Source of the DNA: Desulfobacterales bacterium
Lineage (GTDB): Bacteria > Desulfobacterota > Desulfobacteria > Desulfobacterales > UBA5852
Reading direction: 5' to 3'
Length of the DNA: 12,933 bases
Assembly: GCA_016735415.1 (NCBI GenBank)
Contig: JAERRP010000262.1
Span: 1 to 12,933 of the forward strand
Shown here: positions 1 through 7,129 of the stretch, one piece after another
How the letters are laid out: every line of letters begins with the position of its first letter
Numbering within the stretch: the stretch's first letter is position 1
The notes under the pieces: model-generated
What the model saw: the letters and a program-made list of their open reading frames with translations, nothing else
What the model was told of the DNA's origin: nothing
The model's database searches: none
Position numbers and translations under genes: made by a program

Positions 1-399
1 GCCATGGAACTGGAGAAGACCGCGAAAGATGCGGCGGTATCCAATCCGGCACCCCAAACCCTGCAGGCCGGCCTGGAAGTGCTCGCGACGGCCCTGGCCC
101 AGGTCATGACCGCCGTCGGTACGTTGGGGGGGACGGTGGAAACGGTTGTCGATCCGTTGGCGGAGGAGGGGACGGACGAGACGGCGGCAATTCCAGAAGA
201 CGTCCGGCGAGCGGCCGCCGAACGCATGCGGACTTCGGCGGAAATCGGCGATATCAGGGATATCGGCGTGCTGGCCGAGGAACTGGCGGCCGAAGCGGCA
301 GTCTGCCACCCGTTGAGCCGCCGCCTCACCAGACTGGTCGATGATTTCGATTTTGAGGGGGTGCTTCTACTGGCCGATGAGCTTGACCCGGACGGGTAA
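1..399 (+). CDS. C-terminal tail of a probable signalling protein (partial, 5' end off the window)
   Basis: The reading frame is already open at base 1, so the ATG at position 4 need not be the true start and the gene probably continues upstream. The visible 132 residues are acidic and alanine-rich. A low-complexity linker (about residues 1-60) is followed by a helical stretch containing AEIGDIRDIGVLAEELAAE and ending LVDDFDFEGVLLLADEL. From memory, tails of this pattern (two helices, then a D-F-D-F-E motif near the C terminus) close many hybrid sensor kinases and response-regulator proteins in Desulfobacterota and relatives, so I infer the end of such a protein. No kinase, receiver or PAS domain lies inside the window, so the assignment is tentative. 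It converges with the minus-strand adenosyltransferase gene 44 bases downstream. Confidence 0.5.
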   Translation, partial: AMELEKTAKDAAVSNPAPQTLQAGLEVLATALAQVMTAVGTLGGTVETVVDPLAEEGTDETAAIPEDVRRAAAERMRTSAEIGDIRDIGVLAEELAAEAAVCHPLSRRLTRLVDDFDFEGVLLLADELDPDG

Positions 400-443
400 A
401 ACAATTTCGATATTCAGGGATCGCGGGTGGTTCGTGCCGTTCA

Positions 444-1013
444 TCACCCGCCCCAGGTTCTTTCTGCGGTGCCGGTGATGTGATTGCAGTACCGGGCCAT
501 CACAAAAAGATAATCCGACAGACGGTTCAGATATCCGAGAACAACGCTGTATGACTGATTTTCTCCCTGAGCAGCGGTTTCCCGGCAAAAGCGCACGGCA
601 TGCCGTTCGGCCCGGCGGCAGACACAGCGGGCCAGGTGGCAGGCGCAGGCGGCCGGGTGTCCCACGGGAAGGATGAAACGGGTCAGCCGGGGCAGCGCAT
701 CGTCCATTCGATCGATGGCCTGCTCCAGCCAGGTGATTTTTTCAGGAGGCAGATCCCGGAAAGCGCTTGCGTGTCGGTTTCCGGGTGTCGATGCCAGACA
801 GGCGCCGACATGGAAAAGGTCGATCAGAATTTGTTCCAGTTGGTCTGCTTCGGGGATGCAGCCCTCCGGCAGGACACTCAGGATCGTCCCGATCAGGGCA
901 TTAAGCTCATCCACATCGCCATAGGCTTCGACGCGGATATCGAATTTTTCGATGCGCTCGCCGCTGAAAAGACTGGTTTTGCCACGGTCGCCGGTGCCAG
1001 TGTAGATTTTCAT
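444..1013 (-). CDS. ATP:cob(I)alamin adenosyltransferase, PduO type
   Basis: This enzyme transfers the adenosyl group of ATP to cob(I)alamin to make coenzyme B12; it acts in the cytoplasm. The 189-residue length is usual for the PduO family. The ATP-binding N terminus is intact (TGTGDRGKTSLFSGERIEK, residues 5-23), followed by RVEAYGDVDELNALIG (27-42). The second signature RCVCRRAERHAV (129-140) carries the conserved Arg and Glu residues of the family, and NRLSDYLFVMAR (163-174) closes the active site. The ATG at 1013 has an AGGGAG-like ribosome site about 9 bases upstream. It is the last gene of the minus-strand run, 75 bases after a small membrane protein gene. No cobalamin riboswitch is visible upstream and no other B12 gene lies nearby, so it probably serves general cofactor assimilation rather than a propanediol pathway. 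Confidence 0.93.
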   Translation of the reverse strand: MKIYTGTGDRGKTSLFSGERIEKFDIRVEAYGDVDELNALIGTILSVLPEGCIPEADQLEQILIDLFHVGACLASTPGNRHASAFRDLPPEKITWLEQAIDRMDDALPRLTRFILPVGHPAACACHLARCVCRRAERHAVRFCRETAAQGENQSYSVVLGYLNRLSDYLFVMARYCNHITGTAERTWGG

Positions 1014-1088
1014 GAGGGCCGCTCCCTTGACGGCTTGATTTCGGAATTTTTTTAATCCGACCTAAAAAATATTCATGGCATATGCGGG

Positions 1089-1406
1089 TTAAACGCCATT
1101 CACACTGACCCAGAACCACACACTGCTGATCAGGAAATACAGGGCCACGCCTTCCAGGAAAAGATAGATGCCATAATACCATAGTTTGTGGACCAGGCCA
1201 ACCGGCGCCAGCAGACCGAATTCAATCGCCAGCAGGGCTGCCAGGGAAAAATAGGTATAAAAATAGCCGTGGCGCGTGACCAGTTCGGTCAGGAAAAAAA
1301 GGCTGATGTTCAGGATGATCAGGAGGGTGGTGAACCGGGACAGATTCATCCAGTAGAGGTTCATGTGTCGTTCAAAACGGCTGTTCATGCGGTCGAGAAA
1401 TTTCAT
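1089..1406 (-). CDS. Small membrane protein, unknown function, about three membrane spans
   Basis: I do not recognise this protein. From the ATG at 1406 it has 105 residues: a short basic N terminus (KFLDRMNSRFERHMN), then hydrophobic segments around LLIILNISLFFLTEL, YFSLAALLAIEFGLLAPVGL and YYGIYLFLEGVALYFLISSVWFW, with HKLWYYG between the last two. It ends NGV. The frame stays open to an ATG at 1466 (125 residues) with another at 1427. The residues added there (MRKALTETHRPPPMNGNEHP) look like upstream DNA, and neither site has a Shine-Dalgarno sequence, so I prefer 1406, although its own ribosome site (an ACGAG-like stretch) is also weak. It lies 75 bases upstream of the adenosyltransferase gene and could share a transcript with it; nothing else links the two. 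Confidence 0.65.
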   Translation of the reverse strand: MKFLDRMNSRFERHMNLYWMNLSRFTTLLIILNISLFFLTELVTRHGYFYTYFSLAALLAIEFGLLAPVGLVHKLWYYGIYLFLEGVALYFLISSVWFWVSVNGV

Positions 1407-1523
1407 GGGATGCTCGTTTCCATTCATCGGCGGCGGCCGATGCGTTTCCGTTAGCGCTTTTCGCATGATAGTCGTTTGAGGAGACCAAACCTTTCAGTTC
1501 CAATGGCCAAAGAATCGAAAAGA

Positions 1524-1556
1524 CCGCGGCACCGCCCGCTGGAGGCGATGCCGCGG
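1524..1556 (-). terminator. Possible rho-independent terminator after the thioesterase gene
   Basis: Two 13-base arms (1524-1536 and 1544-1556, outer part CCGCGGCA/TGCCGCGG) pair with one internal mismatch around a 7-base loop. On the minus strand the stem is followed by TCTTTTCGATTCTTT, a T-rich but interrupted tract. This lies about 90 bases downstream of the thioesterase stop, a sensible place to end that transcript. The broken T-run makes the call moderate. Confidence 0.45.
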
Positions 1557-1646
1557 GGATCGGATTTCTCTCCAGGCATTCCCGGCAGAATTCGGCGCCG
1601 ACGTCAATACGGTCTTTGGCGGCGGCTTCCGGAAATCCGGATGACA

Positions 1647-2030
1647 TCAGTCCAGCAAATGCCGATCCAGGACAAAGCAGGTGAAGGTGCCTTTGAAAAC
1701 CGTCTGGGGGCCCCGGGTCACGACAACCGCCACCACGTGCTTTTTACCTTCTACGGATTCGACCTGGGCCTCGGCCGCCACGGTTTCACCGGTGCGGACC
1801 GGTTGGAGAAAGCGCACATCGGCGGCCCCCAGAACGACATGGGGGTCGTTGACGGCCAGCATGGCGGCATAGTCGGCCAGGCCGAAGATAAAGCCTCCGT
1901 GTACGAGGCCCTTTTCGTCGGCCGCCATCCGGGCGTTGGTGTCCATAGACAGACGGGCGTAATGCTCGCGAAGTTCTTCAGGCACCCCGCAAAGTTCGGG
2001 ATCGATTGCCAGATGGGTCCGAATATTCAT
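1647..2030 (-). CDS. PaaI-type hotdog-fold thioesterase
   Basis: This is a 127-residue single hotdog domain, expected to hydrolyse an acyl-CoA or similar thioester as a cytoplasmic oligomer. The family signature is clear: GLVHGGFIFGLADYAAMLAV (residues 41-60) gives the HGG motif on the first turn of the long central helix, with Asp53 in the usual catalytic or structural place. The strands ADVRFLQPVRTGETVAAEA (70-88) and KKHVVAVVVTR (96-106) follow in the usual order. The ATG at 2030 has GGAGG five bases upstream, which fixes the start. A 6-bp hairpin (CCGGCC/GGCCGG, 2045-2061) sits just upstream of that ribosome site. The substrate cannot be told from sequence. No degradation-pathway neighbours are present to suggest phenylacetate metabolism. 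Confidence 0.85.
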   Translation of the reverse strand: MNIRTHLAIDPELCGVPEELREHYARLSMDTNARMAADEKGLVHGGFIFGLADYAAMLAVNDPHVVLGAADVRFLQPVRTGETVAAEAQVESVEGKKHVVAVVVTRGPQTVFKGTFTCFVLDRHLLD

Positions 2031-2174
2031 TCAGGCCTCCATTTCCGGCCGGTAAGGCCGGGGCGATTACATCTTCCGTAAACGTTCGGGCCGGGCCCCG
2101 CCTACCGGGCATTTGTCAGGGATGGCATCCGCCGCCATGGCAAGTTCGCCGGCAGACCAGCTGTTCAGCCGGTT

Positions 2175-2870
2175 TCAGGATGTTAATCGGTTCAACATGC
2201 TGTAGAGCACATCGTGATTGGCAGGGTAGCAATCCCCGGTGCTGAATATCTCTTCCGCAGATTGAATATAGGGCCCTGTCGTCAGTTCCTGGCGGCAGTT
2301 GTCGACGAGAGCCCTCAGGCTGACCGGCGTTGTTTCGAGGTGAAACTGCAGACCGATCACCTGCCGGTCGATAACGAAGCCTTGATGGCGACAGGCCTCG
2401 CTGCTGGCAATATGAAGCGCACCGGCCGGCAGGTCGAAGGTGTCGCCGTGCCAGTGGAAGACTTTGAGCCGGGGCGGCAGGCAGTTTCCGATCGGGTGGC
2501 CCGCGCCCGCCTCGGTGCGGTAGATGTCATACCAGCCGATTTCCCTGTGGGTATGGGGATAAACGCGGGCCTCCAGGGCGTCGGCAATAAGCTGGGCGCC
2601 CAGGCAGACGCCCAGGATGGCTTTGCCGGCCGCAACGGCCTTGCGGATGAATTGCTTTTCGCCCGCAAGCCAGGCGTAGCGTTTGACGTCGCTGGTGCTC
2701 ATGGGGCCCCCCATGATCACCAGCAGGTCAAAGGCGTCTGTCCCCGGGAGCGGCTGATCCTGATACAGACGGGATGATGTGATGCCGGCGCCGGTCGCTT
2801 CGGCCCAGGACCGTATCCGGCCTAAGCCCTCAAATGCAACGTGCTGCAGGTAGTGCAAACGCAATGTCAT
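2175..2870 (-). CDS. Class I glutamine amidotransferase-like protein (GMP-synthase GATase1 type)
   Basis: This 231-residue stand-alone GATase1 domain resembles the glutaminase half of GMP synthase. The nucleophile elbow GVCLGAQLIA (residues 87-96) supplies Cys89, and GLQFHLE (173-179) supplies the catalytic His177 and Glu179, so the triad looks complete. The oxyanion region VIMGGPMS (51-58) is also present. No synthetase domain is fused or adjacent, so the partner or acceptor is unknown; free-standing proteins of this type are often annotated only as type 1 glutamine amidotransferases. The last 40 or so residues (from about 190) form the usual C-terminal helical extension with SAEEIFSTG. The ATG at 2870 has an AGGA ribosome site about 9 bases upstream. 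It lies 72 bases downstream of the DUF1189 gene. Confidence 0.87.
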   Translation of the reverse strand: MTLRLHYLQHVAFEGLGRIRSWAEATGAGITSSRLYQDQPLPGTDAFDLLVIMGGPMSTSDVKRYAWLAGEKQFIRKAVAAGKAILGVCLGAQLIADALEARVYPHTHREIGWYDIYRTEAGAGHPIGNCLPPRLKVFHWHGDTFDLPAGALHIASSEACRHQGFVIDRQVIGLQFHLETTPVSLRALVDNCRQELTTGPYIQSAEEIFSTGDCYPANHDVLYSMLNRLTS

Positions 2871-2942
2871 GATCGCGTGTCCTGGTAGATCAGGTTGCCG
2901 ATGTCCGGACCGTGTCGACCGGTGCGGGTGTGGACGGAGCGA

Positions 2943-4049
2943 TCAGGCGGTTTCCGTCGCGGCCCGGATACCGAAAAACAGATAGGCGAAGGCCAGGACA
3001 AAACTGCCGATGCCCCACAGCGGCAGCTGGATCTTCAACAGCATGATCAGGGTGTCGATCAGGATGACCGGCGTCATGGCCATCACGGCCACACTGACCG
3101 CCGCCCCGAACGGAATCGTGCGCTTCAGCAGCGACGCCACCACCAATCCGATACCCCCGTAAATCAACACCTGTACGGTCCGCAGGCAGTAGGTGAAGAA
3201 GATCGTCAGGGGGTACAGTACGAAGGGCGCCCACTGCAGGGTTGTCTGCAGCCACTGGTAAAAATCATCCCGGGTCAGACGCATCTGCTCGATGGGGCTC
3301 AGATCGATGACGCGGCTGTCGCCGGCGCCCAGTCGCGCTATCAGGCGGGAGCGGGTCAAAAGCAGAATGGCATCCGTCTGGCGCAGGGACGTAATCTGGC
3401 CGGTGGTATCGATAACGGCAAGGAGGTTGCGGCTCTCAGGCATGAATACCTGGTAGGGCTGCTCGACCGCGACGCTGCCCTTCCCCTTTTCAATCACGAT
3501 GGTCGGTAATTGGGCGATGATGGCCGGTGCCTGGTTCTGGACAAAGGCGGTGGCAATGGCCTGGAAATGAAGGATGAAGGCCACACCTGTCAGCGCCAGG
3601 AGGATGAACAGGTGGACAAAGGCAAGTCCGCGCCAGTGTCGGGCCACATCCTGATAGAAGGGTTTGAAGAAAAAGGACAGGAAATAGGGGTGCGGCAGAC
3701 CGTAGCGCCGGGTTGCGGGATGCCCGGCGGGCGCGGCGCGGTCCGCCCCCGGGGGCTGTTCGGTGCGCTCGGAGGTCGCCTGGGGAGTGCCCGATCCGAT
3801 CCATCGGCGTTCAGCCGCCGGCGTCCGGGCTTCCATCCGGCAGACCGCACCTGTTTTTTCAAAGGCCGCCTTGTCTTCGCGGGCTGTGTCGACATCGAGG
3901 TCGTCTTTCAGAACCAACGGAGCGCCGCTGAAAAGGGTGTCGATTTCGGAAGCCGGCACGTCGAAGAGGGACGCCAGATTCTGTTTGACCTCGTCCAGAT
4001 CACGCCCGGTCTGGATGCGGCCTTCGAATATCAGCTGGTAGGACGTCAT
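2943..4049 (-). CDS. DUF1189-type multi-span membrane protein with an N-terminal soluble domain
   Basis: This 368-residue protein has two parts. Residues 1-73 form a small soluble domain (FEGRIQTGRDLDEVKQNLAS, then SGAPLVLKDDLDVDTA) of a kind that, from memory, also heads other bacterial membrane proteins. Residues 74-120 are a proline- and charge-rich linker. From 125 on it resembles DUF1189: FYQDVARHWRG precedes span 1 (about 142-162), a probable extracytoplasmic region of about 110 residues follows (LPTIVIEKGKGSVAVEQPYQ at 181-200 and AVIDTTGQITSLRQ at 211-224), then four spans (about 273-289, 291-308, 314-337, 342-361). The function of the family is not known to me. The ribosome site at 4049 is weak. 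The DUF1189 assignment is from remembered family pattern, not a search. Confidence 0.75.
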   Translation of the reverse strand: MTSYQLIFEGRIQTGRDLDEVKQNLASLFDVPASEIDTLFSGAPLVLKDDLDVDTAREDKAAFEKTGAVCRMEARTPAAERRWIGSGTPQATSERTEQPPGADRAAPAGHPATRRYGLPHPYFLSFFFKPFYQDVARHWRGLAFVHLFILLALTGVAFILHFQAIATAFVQNQAPAIIAQLPTIVIEKGKGSVAVEQPYQVFMPESRNLLAVIDTTGQITSLRQTDAILLLTRSRLIARLGAGDSRVIDLSPIEQMRLTRDDFYQWLQTTLQWAPFVLYPLTIFFTYCLRTVQVLIYGGIGLVVASLLKRTIPFGAAVSVAVMAMTPVILIDTLIMLLKIQLPLWGIGSFVLAFAYLFFGIRAATETA

Positions 4050-4072
4050 GGTGATCTCGTTTCAAACCGAAG

Positions 4073-4099
4073 GGGTCGACGATCCTAAGCCGTCGACCC
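4073..4099. repeat. Perfect 9-bp inverted repeat between two genes
   Basis: GGGTCGACG (4073-4081) and CGTCGACCC (4091-4099) pair perfectly around a 9-base loop. It lies between the PA14 lipoprotein gene and the DUF1189 gene. No T-run follows on either strand, so it does not look like an intrinsic terminator. It could be a transcript-processing hairpin or a protein-binding site. Confidence 0.5.
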
Positions 4100-4157
4100 G
4101 GCGATGGGTGTGGCTGCGTCGGGGCGACCGCGATGATCATTTTCAAGGGGACGTATA

Positions 4158-4778
4158 TCAATACGGCCTGAGGTGCGCAAGAACCTGGCCGGGAACGGGC
4201 TGGAATTCCGTGCTTCCCGGTGGTCGCCAGTAAAATTGAAAGGTCGCGGTGCCCTTGCGCTGGAAATAGCGAATACGCAGTGAGTACCAGGCCGGGGCGG
4301 CCACCTCGAGGTCGGCGGCCGGCGTGAGACGATCACCGGATGAGTGCCAGACCGGGTCTTTCAGGATCTCCCGACCATCGATAAAAAGCCGGAAGCCGTC
4401 GTTGCTGTTGACCTGGAACTGATAACGGCCGGGTTGGGCCAGGCGGATATAGCCGCTCATTTCGATGCCGATGCCGCGGTTGGTTCCGCTGTTGAAGACC
4501 TGACCGCGGCCAAAGCGGCGGTTTAAATTGCTGACCGCGGGGCCGGGTGTGCCTTTGGCCCGCGCGTCCTCGCCCCGGGGCAGGGCATCAACATGACGGA
4601 CAAACGTTTTCGGGAAGTAGAGGACCGCCAGACCGGGCTGGAGATTGTCTGCCGTCAGCGCCAGGGCGGGGGCGGCGGCTTGTGCAAAGCCCCCGCCGCG
4701 CAGGCTGGCGCAGCCCGCCAGAAGAACCCCGATCAGTAGAAGCATCCATCGTGCCCATTGCCAGGTTTTCCCGCTCAT
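4158..4778 (-). CDS. PA14-domain lipoprotein
   Basis: This 206-residue exported protein has a clear lipoprotein signal: basic N terminus, hydrophobic stretch WMLLLIGVLL, then lipobox LLAGC with the acylated Cys at residue 23. After an alanine-rich linker, residues from about 48 to 203 form a PA14-like beta domain: GLAVLYFPKTF, GYIRLAQPGRYQFQVNSNDG (109-128), FRLFIDGREIL (129-139), WYSLRIRYFQRKGTATFQFYW (164-184). The NDG..L.IDG pattern is the most diagnostic part. PA14 domains often bind carbohydrate, so a cell-envelope or glycan-binding role is plausible but not shown. AAGGA lies about 8 bases before the ATG at 4778. It sits between a conserved hypothetical gene (79 bases upstream) and the DUF1189 gene. 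Confidence 0.85.
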   Translation of the reverse strand: MSGKTWQWARWMLLLIGVLLAGCASLRGGGFAQAAAPALALTADNLQPGLAVLYFPKTFVRHVDALPRGEDARAKGTPGPAVSNLNRRFGRGQVFNSGTNRGIGIEMSGYIRLAQPGRYQFQVNSNDGFRLFIDGREILKDPVWHSSGDRLTPAADLEVAAPAWYSLRIRYFQRKGTATFQFYWRPPGSTEFQPVPGQVLAHLRPY

Positions 4779-4857
4779 GTTTTGGTCCTTCGGCTGTATC
4801 GTTGTTTATCTTCGCCCGGATCGACGGGCCTTCAAAGTCCGCGGGTTCCGGGGGACC

Positions 4858-5280
4858 CTAACCCGGGAACTTGAGGGAAACCCTTTCCTGCCCCTTTTTG
4901 GACTTGATTTTAACCTGCAGGTCAAGGCTGCTGTCCCGCAGGCCGAGTGCCAGGCGCGTTTTGCCTTTGTCCGCCTCAATGTGGGTGATTTTGCGAATGG
5001 CCGCCAGAATTTTATCACCGACCGCGCTGCCCGGTGACGGCAGCTCCGCGGTGCGGTATTCGGCTGTAACGCGAATGCCGCCGTCTTCCGTTTTACGCAG
5101 GGTGATTTGGCGGGCATTGCTGTTGATACCGTGCAGGGCGGCTAAAGCGAGCCATTTCAAAGCGACATCTTCCTCATCGCCCGCGGCCGGAATTCGCGAC
5201 ATTTCCTTGAGAGGGTCCGTGGTTGCAAAACAGTCGCACAACTCCTGGACCTTTAGGTGAAGATTGCGTTCGTCTTTCAT
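4858..5280 (-). CDS. Conserved-looking small protein of unknown function
   Basis: I do not recognise this 140-residue protein. It is soluble, with no signal peptide or membrane span. The N-terminal half is mainly helical (LHLKVQELCDCFATTDPLKE, then DVALKWLALAALHGINSNAR). The C-terminal half alternates as beta strands: ITLRKTEDGGIRVTAEY, THIEADKGKTRLALGLRD and SLDLQVKIKSKKGQERVSLK. It ends with KFPG. A strong GGGAGG ribosome site 9 bases before the ATG at 5280 and GC-rich codon use like its neighbours support a real gene. A 282-base gap lies upstream, so it could head a unit with the PA14 lipoprotein 79 bases downstream. Confidence 0.75.
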   Translation of the reverse strand: MKDERNLHLKVQELCDCFATTDPLKEMSRIPAAGDEEDVALKWLALAALHGINSNARQITLRKTEDGGIRVTAEYRTAELPSPGSAVGDKILAAIRKITHIEADKGKTRLALGLRDSSLDLQVKIKSKKGQERVSLKFPG

Positions 5281-5562
5281 GATGAGATGCCTCCCTCGTC
5301 ATTGGGGGTGGTCATTGTCTTTTACCGTATCCTACCGGAATGGGGGTACATTAAGGATCGTTTGTCAAAAAGGCAAGAAGAGTCGGCTAAGGGCGCGTGC
5401 AATAATAAGTTGACCTTTTTCGGTAGTTGCGGCACCCGCCGGTACAAAGTGTGCAGTCGCAGGCATCGAAGGCTTGCTTCGCGCTTGTGCAACGCGCCCG
5501 GCGGGATGCATTGGCGCGTCCGTGTGAAATTATTTTATTTTTGTGGCGGCTTTTCGAATGAC
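5281..5562. other. 282-base gene-free gap with a GC-rich core
   Basis: This lies between the YkgJ-like gene and the small conserved gene. The core (about 5430-5520) is GC-rich and holds a 7-bp inverted repeat ACGCGCC/GGCGCGT (5492-5498 and 5513-5519). On the minus strand the core can encode a cysteine-rich stretch (ACDCTLCTGGCRNY) inside a 63-codon frame at 5387-5578 that lacks a convincing start and overlaps the end of the YkgJ-like gene. A perfect TTGACA hexamer on the minus strand (5363-5368) has no fitting -10 partner. I see no gene that I can support. Confidence 0.5.
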
Positions 5563-6444
5563 TCAGGACTGGAGACATTGTTGAATCGTTCGAAATTTGT
5601 CGTCAAGATATAAATCGGCCTGTCGGACAAGCTCGGCCGTGTCCGTTCTGGTTTCCAGTTCCTGCAGGATGATGCGGTAGCGTTCAATGGCCTGCCCCTC
5701 TGCGGCCTGTGCGATAACGGGCCGGGGATGGCGATGGTCATTGAAGAAATAGTTGACCAGGCGGATGGGTCCCGGCCAGCGGAAGGGCCAGGAAACCCGA
5801 AGCAGAAAGAGGCTGTAGAGCGCATCCCGGGCGTCGGGATTGTGGAGGAAATCATCCAGGAAAACCGGGCGGTTCAAGCGTTGTTCGATTTCTTCAAACA
5901 ATGCTTGCAGCAGTCTGTATTCGGTCACCAGCAGTCCATAAAGGTACCAGTCACTGATCACGGCCCGGACGATCTGCTTGAATCGGGTGGGCAGCAGGCG
6001 GGTGGCGGGGCAAAAATAGATGTGGCAGGCCATTCCGCCGTAATAGCTTAAACTGCGAAAATCCATGCCCTGGTTCAGGGGCTCCAGGGGGTGCAGCATG
6101 CAGCCCACGGTTTTTTTTTGGGGGCCCGTGAACCCCATGAAGGAGCAATGATGAAAATCGGGCAGGGGGCGACGCTGCCGTTCGTGCTGCTCGACGTCGA
6201 TTTTAAATTGCATGATACCGTCGATGGTGCGCGGTACATGGATAAAACGGTCCGTTCGCTCCGCCATGAGCGCTTCGAGCGCCCGGCGCGAGGCATCCTC
6301 CACGTTGTACAGTCCGCAACAGGCCCCGCAGGAGACACACTCGCTAACCTGGCAGAGGTAGTCGTCGTCTAATTTCTGTTCCCGCAACGGCAATATCGGA
6401 TGGCTGTTGGGGAGATCCCTGTTTTTGGCGACAGAGTGTTTCAT
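5563..6444 (-). CDS. YkgJ-like cysteine cluster protein with a long C-terminal extension
   Basis: This is a 293-residue protein whose N-terminal half carries a Zn or Fe-S type cysteine cluster: C31, C36, C39, C42 and C43 (CVSCGACCGLY, 36-46), then C100 (HHCSF), C115 (VGCMLHP) and C140 and C145 (ACHIYFCP). That order matches the YkgJ/CxxCxxCC family, whose metal is often assumed to be zinc or iron and whose function is largely unknown. From about 150 to 293 there is a helical region (FKQIVRAVISDWYLYG, EYRLLQALFEEIEQRLNR) that I do not recognise and that goes beyond the compact cluster domain. The start at 6444 has no clear Shine-Dalgarno sequence, but it must lie upstream of C31. A run of nine A in the coding strand (6111-6119) falls between C100 and C115. 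Confidence 0.82.
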   Translation of the reverse strand: MKHSVAKNRDLPNSHPILPLREQKLDDDYLCQVSECVSCGACCGLYNVEDASRRALEALMAERTDRFIHVPRTIDGIMQFKIDVEQHERQRRPLPDFHHCSFMGFTGPQKKTVGCMLHPLEPLNQGMDFRSLSYYGGMACHIYFCPATRLLPTRFKQIVRAVISDWYLYGLLVTEYRLLQALFEEIEQRLNRPVFLDDFLHNPDARDALYSLFLLRVSWPFRWPGPIRLVNYFFNDHRHPRPVIAQAAEGQAIERYRIILQELETRTDTAELVRQADLYLDDKFRTIQQCLQS

Positions 6445-6571
6445 GGTACCCGAGTTGATACTGCGGCAGGGCCTTAGCAGATCCCTGCCGGTTCGATCGC
6501 CTCAATGCAATTCATTGGTCCACCGGAATGGGGGGACTGGTAATATCTATAAAAACGAAAACGCTTTAAAG

Positions 6572-6955
6572 TCAACTCACCATTGCCACCGCCTCGATTT
6601 CGACCTGGACGTCTTTGGGCAGCCGGGCCACTTCCACGCAGGCACGGGCGGGCGGGGCCTCCTTGAAAAATTCGGCATAGACTTCATTGATGGTGCCGAA
6701 TTGGTTCATATCGGCAATAAACACGGTGGCCTTGACCACTTTTTCGAGCGAACTGCCGCCGGCCTCGAGAATTGCCTTAAGGTTATTTATCACCTGACGG
6801 GTTGCCGCCCGGATATCGCCGCTGATCAACTCGCCGCTGGCCGGATCGATCGGGATCTGGCCGGAGACAAAAAGAAACCCTCCGGCTTTGACGGCCTGTG
6901 AGTAAGGGCCGATGGCGGCCGGGGCGTCGGATGTATTGATGATTTCACGTTGCAT
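6572..6955 (-). CDS. ridA: RidA-family enamine/imine deaminase
   Basis: RidA hydrolyses reactive enamine and imine intermediates such as 2-aminoacrylate made by PLP enzymes, protecting those enzymes; it acts as a cytoplasmic trimer. The 127-residue length is typical. Family landmarks are present in order: [12 protein letters not shown] (residues 11-22), [15 protein letters not shown] (29-43), [20 protein letters not shown] (51-70), [11 protein letters not shown] (73-83) and [13 protein letters not shown] (101-113), with Arg104 as the catalytic arginine and VEIEAVA (118-124) at the end. The frame is open to 7108, but the extra 51 residues have no family character. The ATG at 6955 has AAGGAAG about 8 bases upstream and gives the standard N terminus. 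The Rrf2-type regulator gene lies 174 bases upstream on the same strand and may control it. Confidence 0.95.
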   Translation of the reverse strand: MQREIINTSDAPAAIGPYSQAVKAGGFLFVSGQIPIDPASGELISGDIRAATRQVINNLKAILEAGGSSLEKVVKATVFIADMNQFGTINEVYAEFFKEAPPARACVEVARLPKDVQVEIEAVAMVS

Positions 6956-7129
6956 GGTATCTTCCTTTCTCAATGGTTGGTCTGATTTCCTTTCAGCGCC
7001 GGCCGTTCGCCCCTCAACCCCTTGCGGTCGGAATGGGTGAAAGCCAGGCGGCGTCGGTATGAATTGCAGCCAGGCGCGAAAAATATGCTGTGGAATCCGC
7101 CCTAACACAAAAGCATGTGGGGGAAATGA

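Noticed and set aside
1014..1088. Cobalamin riboswitch ahead of the adenosyltransferase gene
   Set aside because: The 75-base gap is too short and shows no B12-box-like sequence.
1476..2081. 201-codon plus-strand open frame over the thioesterase gene
   Set aside because: The minus strand encodes a clear hotdog domain with a GGAGG ribosome site; the plus product has no family character.
5363..5368. Minus-strand TTGACA as a promoter for the small conserved gene
   Set aside because: No acceptable -10 hexamer 16-18 bases downstream.
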